Assembly: GCA_022828595.1 (NCBI GenBank)
Contig: JAKGHH010000004.1
Location: 53,656,422 to 53,720,421 of the forward strand
Length of the DNA: 64,000 nt
Reading direction: 5' to 3'
Origin: Nelumbo lutea
Lineage: Eukaryota; Streptophyta; Magnoliopsida; Proteales; Nelumbonaceae
Each line of letters opens with the position of its first letter. Positions within the stretch are counted from its first letter, which is position 1. The notes beneath the pieces were generated by a model, which worked only from the letters and a program-made list of their open reading frames with translations, was not told the DNA's origin and made no database searches. Of this stretch, positions 10,963 to 20,832 are shown in pieces. The position numbers and the translations under genes were made by a program.

Positions 10963-11115
10963 ATTCTATTCAATTGTTCATGATAAATCATATGTAGAGG
11001 TCTCGGACATCAAAATCCATTCAGCGCAGATTTTGCTTTTGCTATTTATAAGGAGGCCTTCATTTCAATTATCACTTGTATTTGTGGGTTGCCCACTTTT
11101 CCCGTAGCAATTTTT
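10963..11115 (+). promoter_or_regulatory. Dispersed partial copy of the F-box promoter cassette
   Basis: From about 10963 the sequence follows the repeat unit of the 30-35 kb array: 'attctattcaattgttcatga', 'gaggtctcggacatcaaaa', the TATA box CTATTTATAAGG (11042-11053) and the start of the leader. Similarity fades into 'gtgggttgcccactttt'. It lies about 19 kb from the array and beside no recognisable gene. It is most like the diverged copy at 30035-30210, so it is probably an old duplicate. Confidence 0.6.
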
Positions 11116-11310
11116 TTTTTGTTTGGGCAAATCTCTTAAAGTATTTCTACTATTTAGCTATTTGACAAACTGTACTCTTACTGTTTAACTATTGTTTTAA
11201 ACCATTGTTATTGTTTATGACAAATGACTATTTCTACCCCTATCGTTAGCATCCATTAATGTTTTGCCAAAAGCCATACACATGTGACACCATGTGATGT
11301 ATATTTTTTT

Positions 11311-11577
11311 TTAAAACCCATTACCCTTCATTCCTATGAAGGCAACCATATCGTCACGATAACCATGTTTTGAGGAGACAAAAAGCTCTGTCTTTGGTAG
11401 TCTTGTCCTGATCTGATTCCTAAGTGCACATTTGAGGGAAATTCTACTAAGCCAATCTCCCCCATGCACCATTGACTGAAGACCTCTTCCTAGTTGCCAA
11501 TAGAAAATTTTCTTCAACCAATAGACTGCTCTAATTACAACTATGATCCATAACATTGCTAGGATAGAACATACCAT
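11311..11577 (-). other. Unidentified 88-codon ORF, possibly a gene fragment
   Basis: The product begins with a hydrophobic stretch (about residues 1-27) followed by a basic, well-mixed sequence containing VHGGDWLSRISLKCALRNQ and KHGYRDDMVAFIG. Composition looks like real protein and not repeat noise, but I do not recognise the family. No introns, partners or promoter are evident. A T-run follows at about 11594-11606, i.e. an A-run upstream on the minus strand. Could be a truncated gene scrap. Confidence 0.3.
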
Positions 11578-11869
11578 TTTAAGCTTTTGTTCTTTTTTTT
11601 TTTTGACATAGCAGTTCCCATCCGACCATGTGAAAATCCCATTTCCCTTTGGAATGTCGTTATCCCACCAGCCATCATACCAATTCCCATAAGCCCAAAT
11701 TAAAACACATCTGCCGAACGGGAGGGTTCAAGATCACGAGGATGGACGCGTCGACAATGCTACGAAAGTAAGTAGTAAACTTGGGACCAATCAAACGGAT
11801 CCTTCGTATTGAAGTCGGCGATGGGCTATTGGGTGCCTCTAGTCGATGCGGTTTTCTTGATTCTTACAT

Positions 11870-12100
11870 GTGGAAGAAGTCGGTGATGGGCTATTGGGCA
11901 CCGTGGGTTCAGACCTAGCTGAGCTTATTGTCTTCGCCGACCAACTTAACGTGAATGGGGGAGTTTCTACCTATTGTAACAACGACAACAGCGAGGGGAC
12001 AGAGTTGGATTGTGTTGTGTGCTTGTATAGACTAAAGGACGGCGACAAGGTGCATAGGTTAATTAGAGTGTCGTGGGCAGCTGGGTGTGCAGGTTAGAGT
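11870..12100 (+). pseudogene. Truncated RING-H2-like fragment
   Basis: A 75-codon frame contains LDCVVCLYRLKDGDKVHRL, the first half of a plant RING-H2 finger (Cys-x2-Cys plus the acidic/hydrophobic spacer of E3 ubiquitin ligases). The remaining Cys/His ligands do not follow; the frame runs into a stop at 12095. About 60 bases upstream a segment (11811-11837) is repeated at 11875-11902. Probably a decayed fragment; the chance that it is a coincidental match is not negligible. Confidence 0.4.
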
Positions 12101-12570
12101 GCTGCCATGTGTTCCCAACTCGTCCACCACCGCAAGAGACCTTGTTTTCTGTGATCTCGTCCTCGAGGGTCGTACCAACAGTGATGGCCTTCTCCATCTG
12201 GTCACAGACTTGGATGGAGGGTCCAAACTTCAGTTCAATGTAAGGATGAGAGGGAGTAGAGTCTTCGGTTTGGTTGCAGAGTTGGAGGATGAAAGGTCAA
12301 GCTTCAATTTGGCTCATAGGATGAGTAGGAGTAGAGCTGCCGAGTAGAGTCATCAGTTTGGTCGCAAACTTGGACGTAGGCCACAAGCTAGTTTCTTGGG
12401 TTTGGCGGTTTGCTACATGTTGTTTCTTTGAGGTTTTTTTTATTGTTTCAACTTCCAAGGCTAATAAGCTACTCGAAAGGGAAGCTCTAAAGATTGATTC
12501 GTAAAAAATGGAGAGTATAGGAAATGGTTAATAAAGTATTATAGATAATAGCAATGGCGTTTGGCGGTTG

Positions 12571-14509
12571 TGTTAGACAGTTGTATATCCTTAACTTCAA
12601 TCAGAATGATGTACATTATGAATTTAATGTAAATGAATACAAAACATATTTGATTCATGTTCCTGTTGTGTGTTTCTGTGTAATACCCTTAAAATAGACA
12701 CTTATGAGACTCGTGTTAGTTTAGAATGCTCATAGTCGTTGGATAAGTCTGGGGAGATTTATCCTGCCAAAGCTGACACTGGTGTGCTGTCAAATGTTGG
12801 GGTGGCCTGTCTCAGCCGCCAGGGTGAGACCCAAGGCACATGCAGAGTACGATTAATTGAATCTTTTGAATTGGACCAGATTTCCAGTATTGCCCTGGAC
12901 CTTAGAGATTGATGGGCAAAATTGAAAAGTTCACCTGACCCCTATACTCGATTATGATACTGCACTAAGTGTCAGATTGGGCTGTCTTTGATATGCCAAT
13001 CAGTGAGATCCTTAGTGGGGATCAAAACTTGGGTATGTTGGGACAGTCCGAGAATTCATCTCAATGGATGATCATAGTGATAGGATCAGCCCCTTTGTCA
13101 GACAAAGGTAATGATCGGGGATGCACTCTCTCTGATGGAAACCAAGACTGCTAGCAACTGATTTCAATCGTTGAGATTTGTTTTGCAAAATATATTTTAT
13201 ATAAGATATAAAAGTATATATATTATGGTTTTCAAACGTTTGCAAAATGTTTTAATTCCCAAGATCCATGTGAGTAGAGATTGCAGTGCTGTTCCTTGCA
13301 GCCCAGGGAGAAATCATCTCTTGTCGGGCAGTGTTTGATCATTATGAGCTAAGAGGTTAAGTGTAAGACCATTGAGGGTAATACCTGATGGGCTAATCTT
13401 GCATCTGCCCACAGTCCCTGCGTGTTACAAGGTGGCTTGGCCCAGGGACCACTTAGGGTAAGTGTTGGGCCCATAGAGCCCATGTGATAGGTTTTAGGGG
13501 GTGCACTATCCATAACAGTGTATTCGGCCAGGCCTTGTAACAAAGGCTGGGCTGAACCCATGTGGCTGATGTGTAGATCAATGTTTGGGTCTCACGCCAT
13601 ACAAGGAAGACCAACTGGGCAGCAGTTTGGAAGGCTAAGTGAGCACATAACCTTAATGGCCTTAAAGCCCATTTCAAACTGGGCTGATTTGATCAGTTAA
13701 ATAATGGGCGAATTCTGGGATTAGATTAGCAGATAGGATAGGGTCTTAACCCTATCCCCTCAGAGAGTCCAGATCTGAATGTGATTCAAATCTGTAAACC
13801 TCCTAATGAGATTAGGAGAAGGCTGATCTAATCTACAGATAAGATAAGGGTTTACCCTTATCACTTAAAGGGAATTCTGATCCAAATATGATTTAGATCA
13901 GCAACTCCTAATGGGATTAGGAGTTGATCCCTTTAAGGTTATAAAAGGAGGGGGCGACAGCCTTGAAACACACAAGTTGATCACCTACCTTCAGAGCTGA
14001 AATCACAGAAGAGAGAATTCAGCACATCTGTGAAAATTCTCTCTTGCTGCCTCCTTCCTGTTGCCGCCTCACCTATCAGTTCGATCCCCAGTTCAGTAGG
14101 AGAAATCAAGATTCGGTCTTGATACCAGTTTCTTGTGAAGGGACTGATAGGAATCTGTGCTCATGTGCCATCCTACTAATTCTTGCAAAGGATTAAGATC
14201 TTGGGAAGAACACTATTGATTCTGCTCCATCCTGCACTGCGCTATCTTCAGTGAGAGCAGCCTTTGGATCATTCTTTGGGCGTGAATACTTTCGTTGGGA
14301 GATATTATTTCTCCGTATCAGGTATATCCCTCTCCTACTGCGTTTGTTCAAATCTGGTTCAGTTTATGGTTCAAGATTGATCCTTGAAAAATATGATTTT
14401 TCTAAAATAAGGAATACGATTAACAGTAGTATGGAGAGAAATTTTTGAAATTTTTCCATTCTATTCCGCAAGATTCAGGCGTCCATACGATGGATATCTC
14501 ATCCCTTTA
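12571..14509 (+). mobile_element. Solo LTR of the Copia-2 family, TSD GGTTG
   Basis: A 1939-base LTR starting TGTTAGACAG and ending CCCTTTA (family ends CCCTTCA). It is flanked by perfect GGTTG at 12566-12570 and 14510-14514. It aligns throughout with the LTRs at 49793-51747 and 57406-59347. It carries the family TATA box GTTATAAAAGG at about 13938-13948. There is no internal region, so the element was reduced by LTR-LTR recombination. ORFs inside are not protein genes. Confidence 0.93.
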
Positions 14510-14525
14510 GGTTGATTGTTATTTA

Positions 14526-14871
14526 GGCTAGGTTTGGAAGCGATGCAAATAAATGTGAATGCAAATATGTAGAGTGTAAAACGGTTCATATAAATTGCAC
14601 AGTTGGATTATCAAACAGACTTTTAGATGTAATAGGTGAAATATGAATTTCAATAAAACATATGCTTTTTTTTTATCAAAAGCCCACTTGAATGCAAATT
14701 TACTTCTTTTTTATTGATGTACTTTTACATCTTATTATCAATGTAAATATGCATTGGTCTGTCATTTGTCAATGCATAAATTTAATGTTGCCAAACATAG
14801 GCAAAAGTGAATTAGAGTGCAAATTAACCCTGAACCAAGATTTACACTCCATTTACATCGTTTCCAAAGCC
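14526..14871. mobile_element. PIF/Harbinger-like MITE (346 bases), TTA target duplication
   Basis: Left end GGCTAGGTTTGGAAGCGATG; right end on the minus strand GGCTTTGGAAACGATGTAAA. It is bounded by TTA at 14523-14525 and 14872-14874. The interior is palindromic in places with ATGCAAAT/ATTTGCAT phrases. No coding capacity. The host sequence on both sides (12537-12557 and 14899-14919) is a near-identical direct repeat, so this MITE and the neighbouring solo LTR lie inside a short older duplication. Confidence 0.65.
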
Positions 14872-15011
14872 TTAGGTTTTATTTGTGCTTCGAGTAGATA
14901 TTATAGACAATAGCAATAGTGCCAACGGGCAGCAGGCTTTCTTTTTCTCTCTCTCCTCTGAGATACTATCCTCTTGCTAGTCTTTGATGCTACCAATGAA
15001 ACTAAAGTTCA

Positions 15012-15158
15012 CATTTATGCCCCACAACGTCCCACAACACATTCCTATCATGTATTGGAAACATCTCCTCATGATATTACCACAATCGATGACATTATCA
15101 GGAGATGTTCCCAATACACAACGGGAATGTGCTGTGGGACGTTGTGGGGCGGATATGT
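15012..15158. repeat. Long near-perfect hairpin (about 65-base arms, short loop)
   Basis: Arm 1 (15012-15076) contains GCCCCACAACGTCCCACA and ACATCTCCTCATGATA. Arm 2 (15094-15158) is its reverse complement with about eight mismatches. The loop is about 17 bases. The transcript would fold into one long stem in either direction. It could be a tiny foldback transposon or a young inverted-repeat small-RNA locus; no target duplication was found. Confidence 0.85.
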
Positions 15159-15239
15159 CAACTCACGAAATTCATGCCATATGAGAGCCCATCTGATTCT
15201 TTCCACCATCACTTCTTCTTTGATAACCACAACGGAAAC

Positions 15240-16133
15240 TGATGTGGCATGATCCGAGCACTCCTATCTAGCTGCTGACTGGCTCCTTGTTGGTAATAGA
15301 CGGCACCTGAGAAGACGAAGAAGAAGGATTCCCAGGGATTTCCCCAGCGGGAATACTCCAAAGATTAAGTTAGAACACTGGGGAGGAAGGAAAGAGTATA
15401 AAAAGCAAGAGTGTAAGTCGCGCTTTATCACTGTGCTCGAGAGGTTAGCTCACGAGCAAGTAAGGACTCAAGTTGAGAGTTTGAGGGTGTGTAAGTGTCA
15501 AAAGTAGGTGATCGTTATAGGGGCGTTCTTGTCAAATCAGGCGTAACCGCCACTGAGCTCCTATCACATCCATTACCTGCTAGGTCTACGCAGGTGATCG
15601 TTACAGTGTACTATTCACTTGGATGGATGACACATCCCAAAGGGGTAGGCACACCTTCGTCTATCGAGAGACGTGGGTGCAGACTGCTGAAAGGGCAAGG
15701 ACTGCACTGTCAGTCGAGAGACATGGCGCAGTCTGATCGGTACGATCTCGTCAGATGGAAGTTTCCTAAGAGCGTCGCATTACTCAGTTGCAAATTACTT
15801 CATAGCAAGCTATCCAGCCACGAGCTACTTTATAGCAAGCTCAGGGGTACCTCGAGGTGATCCTCATCAAGGTTGGCCTTTAGGGTAGTTCTTCTACCCA
15901 AGTGCTGAAGCAAGCTGGTTTCCCTAGCTTGCGAGCTGAAATAGTCCTGGAGTATTCCCTTCTCAATAGCTTGCGTTGCAGTGAGCTCCCCCTATAGAGA
16001 GCTATGACGTGGCGAGATGTTCTACAGGCTCGTTACTTAGTCGCGGCCAAGCCATGATACTGAGTTGTTGCTCGTGCTAAGTCAAGTCCACGCGTCATCA
16101 TCTCAGCAAGTCGGGTCAAATCATCCTCCATCA
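15240..16133 (-). repeat. 3' LTR of Gypsy-B
   Basis: 894 bases; on the element's strand it starts TGATGGAGGATGATTTGACC and ends CCACATCA. It pairs with the right LTR. Relative to that copy it lacks roughly 30 bases around the LTR TATA box (compare 15500-15525 with 26545-26600). Confidence 0.92.
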
Positions 16134-16150
16134 ATTGCCCCCCACTCCTC
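16134..16150 (-). other. Polypurine tract of Gypsy-B
   Basis: On the minus strand GAGGAGTGGGGGGCAAT lies directly against the 3' LTR start, the expected site for plus-strand DNA priming. Confidence 0.8.
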
Positions 16151-16446
16151 GAGCTAAGAGTGCTGCCTTAGCGCGAGGAGTTCATGAAGTGTGACGGATT
16201 GATTTGATAGAAATTCAAACTTGATTAACTGCTCATATTAAATGCGTGCACAGGAATCAGGGGATTTTCTAGCTTTTTCGAATACCAAAAACATGCTGAA
16301 GCGACTTATCTCCGGATGTCGTGCAACTATCATTACCTCAATCATGGGATATGTGCAGCCAGTCACATTTCGGTTTCAGAAGGCATGCAGTCAGCTCGAC
16401 TGCAAACCGTCAGATTTGCCTCGATTTGGGCTGTTGGTTTGGAGGC
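16151..16446 (-). other. Gypsy-B 3' untranslated region, no gene
   Basis: Lies between the polypurine tract and the nested solo LTR. It is the upstream flank of the antisense gene, so it may hold the distal part of that gene's promoter. I see no conserved coding frame. Confidence 0.5.
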
Positions 16447-17978
16447 TGATGAGACAAAAAAGAACCCGATTTTTATCCCCTAATATTCACCCTTTTACAT
16501 CAATTTAGCACTTAAATGGACTCATTACTCTTGTATTTCGATTAGGGCAAGAAAGAAGACAATTGGAAGAAAACAGGGCAATTCGGATGATTTTGCATAG
16601 TTTCGGCAACAGTCAGTAATATGGGCATAATTCTCAATTCCGGACTCCGAATTGGACAATTCTAGAGGCATCAGAATGATGAAAGGAAGACACACAACTC
16701 TTATGTTTTGGGTTTTGACAGATTCGGTCCGCATCGAATACCAAACCGGGCCCGAATTCGGAGCAAGTTCATAGCTAGGCCCATTTCACAACTGAAGCCC
16801 AACTCGCAGAAGAGCCTTGTAGCAGCCCAAGTTTTTAAAGCATCCCAACTCGAAATCAAGAGCCAAGAGCCCCAATTTCGAATGTAACCTCCAGAAAGAG
16901 GGTCTTATTAGATTTAAATTCTTGAATGTAATCCTATCAAGGTAAGAAGATTGGATTAGATCACTAGATAAGAGATAGGAAAGGATTAGTTCAAAATAGA
17001 TTAGGACTTTCTAATTTGAAGTTAATCTCTTAAAAGGAGTTGGAAAACAACCCTCTCCCTCTGCTATATAAAGAGGGGGGCAGACCAGCTCTAGCATCAC
17101 TCATCCCAATATCCAAGAGATCACAAAGAAAGTTAAGAAACTCAAGAAAGTAGTTCGGCCATGGAGAAGAAGAGCATAGAGATTGCGCAGATCATGAGCA
17201 ACTAAGCTTCTTATTTCTAATTCAAGGGGGGAGGTTCGATTGTGTCATTGTGAGGTTTTGTAGTTAATTTATTTTCTTGCTTTCTAATTCAAGTATTCAT
17301 TGATTCTTGTGCATATTTTTATTGGATGCTGATGTTAATTAGTTTGATAAACTTAATTAATGTTGATTTATCTACTGCTATCCATGATTTCAGTGATCCG
17401 TAATTTTCACGAATAATGGTACAAGTAGCAATTAGGTTGATATCTTTTTGGGTCAATTGTTCGTGACAGCCTTAAGGGATCGATGGAACAAGATTCAGTA
17501 ATTGCAGCTATCTCAATTATTGTTATTTTGGTTTAACTGTTTTCACAAATCTTAATGTATCACTGTTTAACATGGACGCTATCGTACCTAGTTGAGTGGT
17601 GATAAGTGTTGATCAAATGCTAGGTTTGGTCAACTGAATTAGGAAAGCACAAGGTTTATTATGACTATCCTAATAAATCTAAAGTTAAATGCTTGAATTG
17701 CAAGAATGCTGAGATTTACCTAGGGTCGATGGCCAATTGATTCAACCCGAAGCCTTGAACTTGAATTCGGTAAGACTGAATTTCTCTTGTTTGTTTAGTT
17801 TGCTATTGCTTTCTTATTCTTTTAATTTTAGTTATTAAAATTTTTCCACTCAATTATAGTATCCATTCGGCTAAGAGATTACTGTTAGCTCCCTGTGGGA
17901 TTTGACCTAGTACCACTTTTACTGCAAATATCTTATTGTGGGACTAGTACTAATTTTGAGGGATTCGACAACCCATCA
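16447..17978 (+). mobile_element. Gypsy (Athila-like) solo LTR nested in Gypsy-B, TSD GAGGC
   Basis: 1532 bases starting TGATGAGACAAAAA and ending GACAACCCATCA, with perfect GAGGC at 16442-16446 and 17979-17983. The 'agctccctgtgggatttgacc' phrase near the 3' end is characteristic of Athila/Tat-class LTRs. A TATA box, TATATAAAG, at 17065-17073 sets the orientation as plus. It has landed just upstream of the TATA box of the antisense gene, separating it from 16.1-16.4 kb. Confidence 0.9.
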
Positions 17979-17990
17979 GAGGCACAATGA

Positions 17991-18000
17991 CTATAAATAG
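17991..18000 (+). promoter_or_regulatory. TATA box of the Gypsy-B antisense gene
   Basis: CTATAAATAG lies about 45 bases upstream of the first in-frame ATG (18036) and about 145 upstream of the second (18138). It is on the plus strand, opposite to gag-pol, and is not part of an LTR. It begins 8 bases after the target duplication of the nested solo LTR. Confidence 0.6.
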
Positions 18001-18912
18001 GAGGCCCCCTGGGCCTCATTTCCTTTCATGCCATCTTGCTACCTTCGGATTCTGAGGTCGTGCATCCATCTAGTCTACCCGAGTTCCTCAGTTTACTTCG
18101 TTTCGTCTCTTCCGGTGAGTCCCAATCACTGTCAATCATGTCTGGGTACCCATACCATACCTACTACCGGGTCGGTAACCAAGACGACGATGCTCCCTCG
18201 AGCTCGGGAGGAGTTTGGGTGCAGGTTGCGGAGGCTCGGGAGACCTCCGATCATGTAGCATCTACTTCCCAGGGGAGGGAGCCTGACACTTTTGGCCCTT
18301 CCTCCATGACGGCGGTTAGACTCAGGTCTCTCATCCACTATTTTCACCTTCCTGGGGACCTTGTCTACAGCCTCCCCACTGGTAACTTCCCTTGGGAGCA
18401 CGGTCCCAACGATATAGTTATCTTCCAGGAACAGCTCGAGGCTGGCCTGCGTCTTCCCATGCACCCCTTAATAGTGGAGGTGCTAAACCATTTTAATGTC
18501 ACCATCGATCAGATTCATCCCAACGCTATCCGGAACATGGTTGAGACTATATCTTTGTGTTATGAGTATTGTCTCCCCTTGAACCTTGACATTTTTGCCT
18601 CTATTCTTTGTATAAAAAATGCCACTCCCGGGGTTCCACCGGAGAGGCATTTTTACTACCTCTCTCCCTGCCGCAGCTATAAGCTCTTGTACGAGCTACC
18701 CAATAAGATTCCCGCCTGGAAGCGGGATTATTTTGTGGTCCGTAACCCCAAGGGGTGGCCCTTCCAAACTTCTTGGAGGGGTGCCATCCAGGACCCCAGG
18801 GCCGAGCTAGACTCCGAAACTCGAAAAATGGTGTTGTCCTGAGCATCGGTAGGCTTCCTCTATTCAGACTACTTGACCGAGGAGAAGCTCGTGCAGGCTG
18901 AACTGAGTCTGG

Positions 18913-19012
18913 GTAGGTTTTCCTTTTAGGTCGCGTAGTGCCTTGTAGTAATATTGTGTATATACATTTTGTTCTTTACCGAACTGATATCTTGTGGTTT
19001 CTTTTTCGGCAG
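18913..19012 (+). other. Predicted intron 1 of the antisense gene
   Basis: Starts GTAGGTTTTCC, ends TTTCGGCAG after a T-rich tract; 100 bases, phase 1. It contains in-frame stops that the splice would remove. Confidence 0.6.
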
Positions 19013-19419
19013 CCATCATGTCTGGTGTTGACTCGCACCGCCTCCTCTCGAGCAACCAGAAGCGCAAAGTGAAGAGGTCACGCCCCGACCGAACCCCCAC
19101 CTCTGGGGGTACCGAGTTCAGGTCTGTTGAGCCAGACTTCACCTCTCCGTCACCCAAAGTTCCGCCACCTCCATCTGAAGGAGGTGTTGGCGGGGCTAGC
19201 CCCGAGGAGGGTGAGCTTCCGCAGCAAGGGGTGATCCCTCCTGGTCCTTCTTAGTCGTTTCCCTACCCACGGTTCCCAATGGGGAACTAGGAGGGTGTGA
19301 ATGATTTTGTTGTGGCTTGACAGAAGAGCCGAAGGGCGATCTACAACGAGGAGGTCGCTAAGTGGGGAGAGATGGAGCCTAGGGATCTTGCCACGCTCGC
19401 CGCCTCTCACTATATGGTG

Positions 19420-19492
19420 GTAAGTGGTCCTTCTCTTCTTCTCGTATTTCTTATCCTTTTGCTGTCTCCTGACTTCAGTCTCTTGTTGGCAG
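19420..19492 (+). other. Predicted intron 2 of the antisense gene
   Basis: Starts GTAAGTGG, followed by a long pyrimidine-rich tract, and ends TTGTTGGCAG. The length of 73 bases is near the plant minimum; phase 0. Both splice sites are strong. Confidence 0.7.
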
Positions 19493-20068
19493 GTGAACAC
19501 TGCCATCCACCCCATGGCCCTCCAGACGCACGCCCACTCTAGCGACGCTCGCAACCAGAGGGTCATCGTTCAGAAGCTCCAGGGCGAGCTCGACTGGACT
19601 CGGGGCGAGCTCCTTCACACTCGCAAGGGGAGTGAGTCCCAGGAGCTGCTCGTCCGAGACCAGGAGAAGCAGATTGTCAGGCTTTCTGAAGAGAGCGTGC
19701 ATTACAGGGAGGAGGAGTCATGGGTGGCAGCAGAGAGGGAGCTCCTTCGCCAATAGATCCAGGACTTGGAGTCCACTCTTCTGGACCGAACTCGGAATTT
19801 TGAAAACATGGTGGAGGCCGAGCGAGAGAAGGAAGTCTAGGACTTCAAGGACTCCCAGGAGTATCACGATCTCCAAGTGGAGTATGGCTCGAGCTCGTAT
19901 CGCTTCGGATTCAAGCTCTATTGCTGGTTGGTCCGAAAGAAATTTTCTGGGTTCAACCTTGATGGCATTACCATGAAGGGCCTGTCTCCCAAGATGACGG
20001 ACCAGGCGGAGGAGGAAGAGCCTGACTCCCCGAAGGACGAGGATGAGGTGGAGGAGGTGGAACCCTGA

Positions 20069-20830
20069 GGCTGGCGGCGTTAGTTTTCTGCTCTGATTTC
20101 TGGTGGCTGTCGGGTGCCATAAACCCGGTCTTGAAAAGATCTTGTTAGGCGATTATGCCCTTTTTACCTTCTGGTAAACTTTCTCGAGCTGTTTAGCTTG
20201 GGTTTTTTTTTTTTGAAATGGTAATGAAATTTCTCCCTTTTCTTCTAAGTATGGTGTGCTCCCTTTATTTTTGCTAAAGTGATCTCATCACTTGATCTTT
20301 CAGAGCTACATGCTCGAAGTAGGACTTTTCGACAATCGTTATCCCGAGCTGTCCTTTAACATTTAAGGCATCTTTGTGGTGTACCGCGAAGTGACTACCA
20401 TGTGTGCCCAAACTATGCATTCGTTGGTTAATCCTTAATTCAACCACCGTATTGAGAAGAGCTATACTTCGTGGGGTTTAAACTCGAGTTGCTTACGCCT
20501 CTGATATTTCATACTTTGCCTTTGCCACTGAAGCGGCTAAGTCTTTCCTAATGCCGATGTCTTTGTTAGCTCGGTGTTTTAGCCCTTAGGCTAAGGGGGT
20601 GGCTTATAGTCTGCCCTTGAAGTTTTCCCATGCCATGGAGGCAATTGGGTGTTGTTGCGCCGAGGTCATGTTAGCTCAGCATTTTGGCCCTTAGGCTCTG
20701 AGAGTGACTCATGGTCTACTCAGTAGTTCGCTTGTGCCATAGCGGCAACTGGGTTTTATTGCGCCAAGGTCGTAGTAGCTCGGCATTTTGGCCCTTAGGC
20801 TCTAGGAGTGACTCATGGTCTACTGAGTAG
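20069..20830. other. Region between the convergent antisense gene and pol
   Basis: The first part (to about 20250) looks like the 3' untranslated tail of the antisense gene, T-rich with 'aatgaaat'. The rest is mostly the tandem repeat described separately. No conserved coding frame. Confidence 0.5.
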
Positions 20831-20832
20831 TT
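20562..20832. repeat. Minisatellite of about 105 bases, two and a half copies
   Basis: Copies begin at about 20562, 20668 and 20772, each with 'tagctcggcattttggcccttaggct', 'actcatggtctact' and ending 'attgcgccaaggtc'; the last is partial. It sits just beyond the pol stop, between the converging genes. Confidence 0.75.

Larger units (their letters stand above)
18036..20068 (+). pseudogene. Antisense extra ORF of a Tat element (Transposase_28-like), with introns
   Basis: Exon 1 resembles the 'putative gypsy type transposon' family (Pfam Transposase_28): PLIVEVLNHFNVTIDQIHPN, then IPAWKRDYFVVRNPKGWPF. Intron 1 (18913-19012, 100 bases, GT..AG, phase 1) and intron 2 (19420-19492, 73 bases, GTAAGT..GGCAG, phase 0) each keep the frame when skipped. 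Later exons encode a basic stretch (NQKRKVKRSRP), a charged likely coiled coil (about 19550-19850) and an acidic C-terminus (EEEEPDSPKDEDEVEEVEP). Premature stops occur at 18840, 19252, 19288, 19318, 19756 and 19838. The start may be 18036 or the better-placed 18138. Tat elements such as Grande carry comparable antisense ORFs; the function is unknown. Confidence 0.75.

Noticed and set aside
15396..15406. Plus-strand TATA-like GAGTATAAAAAGC in both Gypsy-B LTRs (also near 26439)
   Set aside because: It is antisense to the element and no plus-strand gene follows within the LTR; the minus-strand CCTATAAAAG in the 5' LTR is the better LTR promoter candidate.
18132..18846. Minus-strand ORFs of 110 and 81 codons opposite the antisense gene
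   Set aside because: They are shadows of the Transposase_28-like exon, with no motifs of their own.
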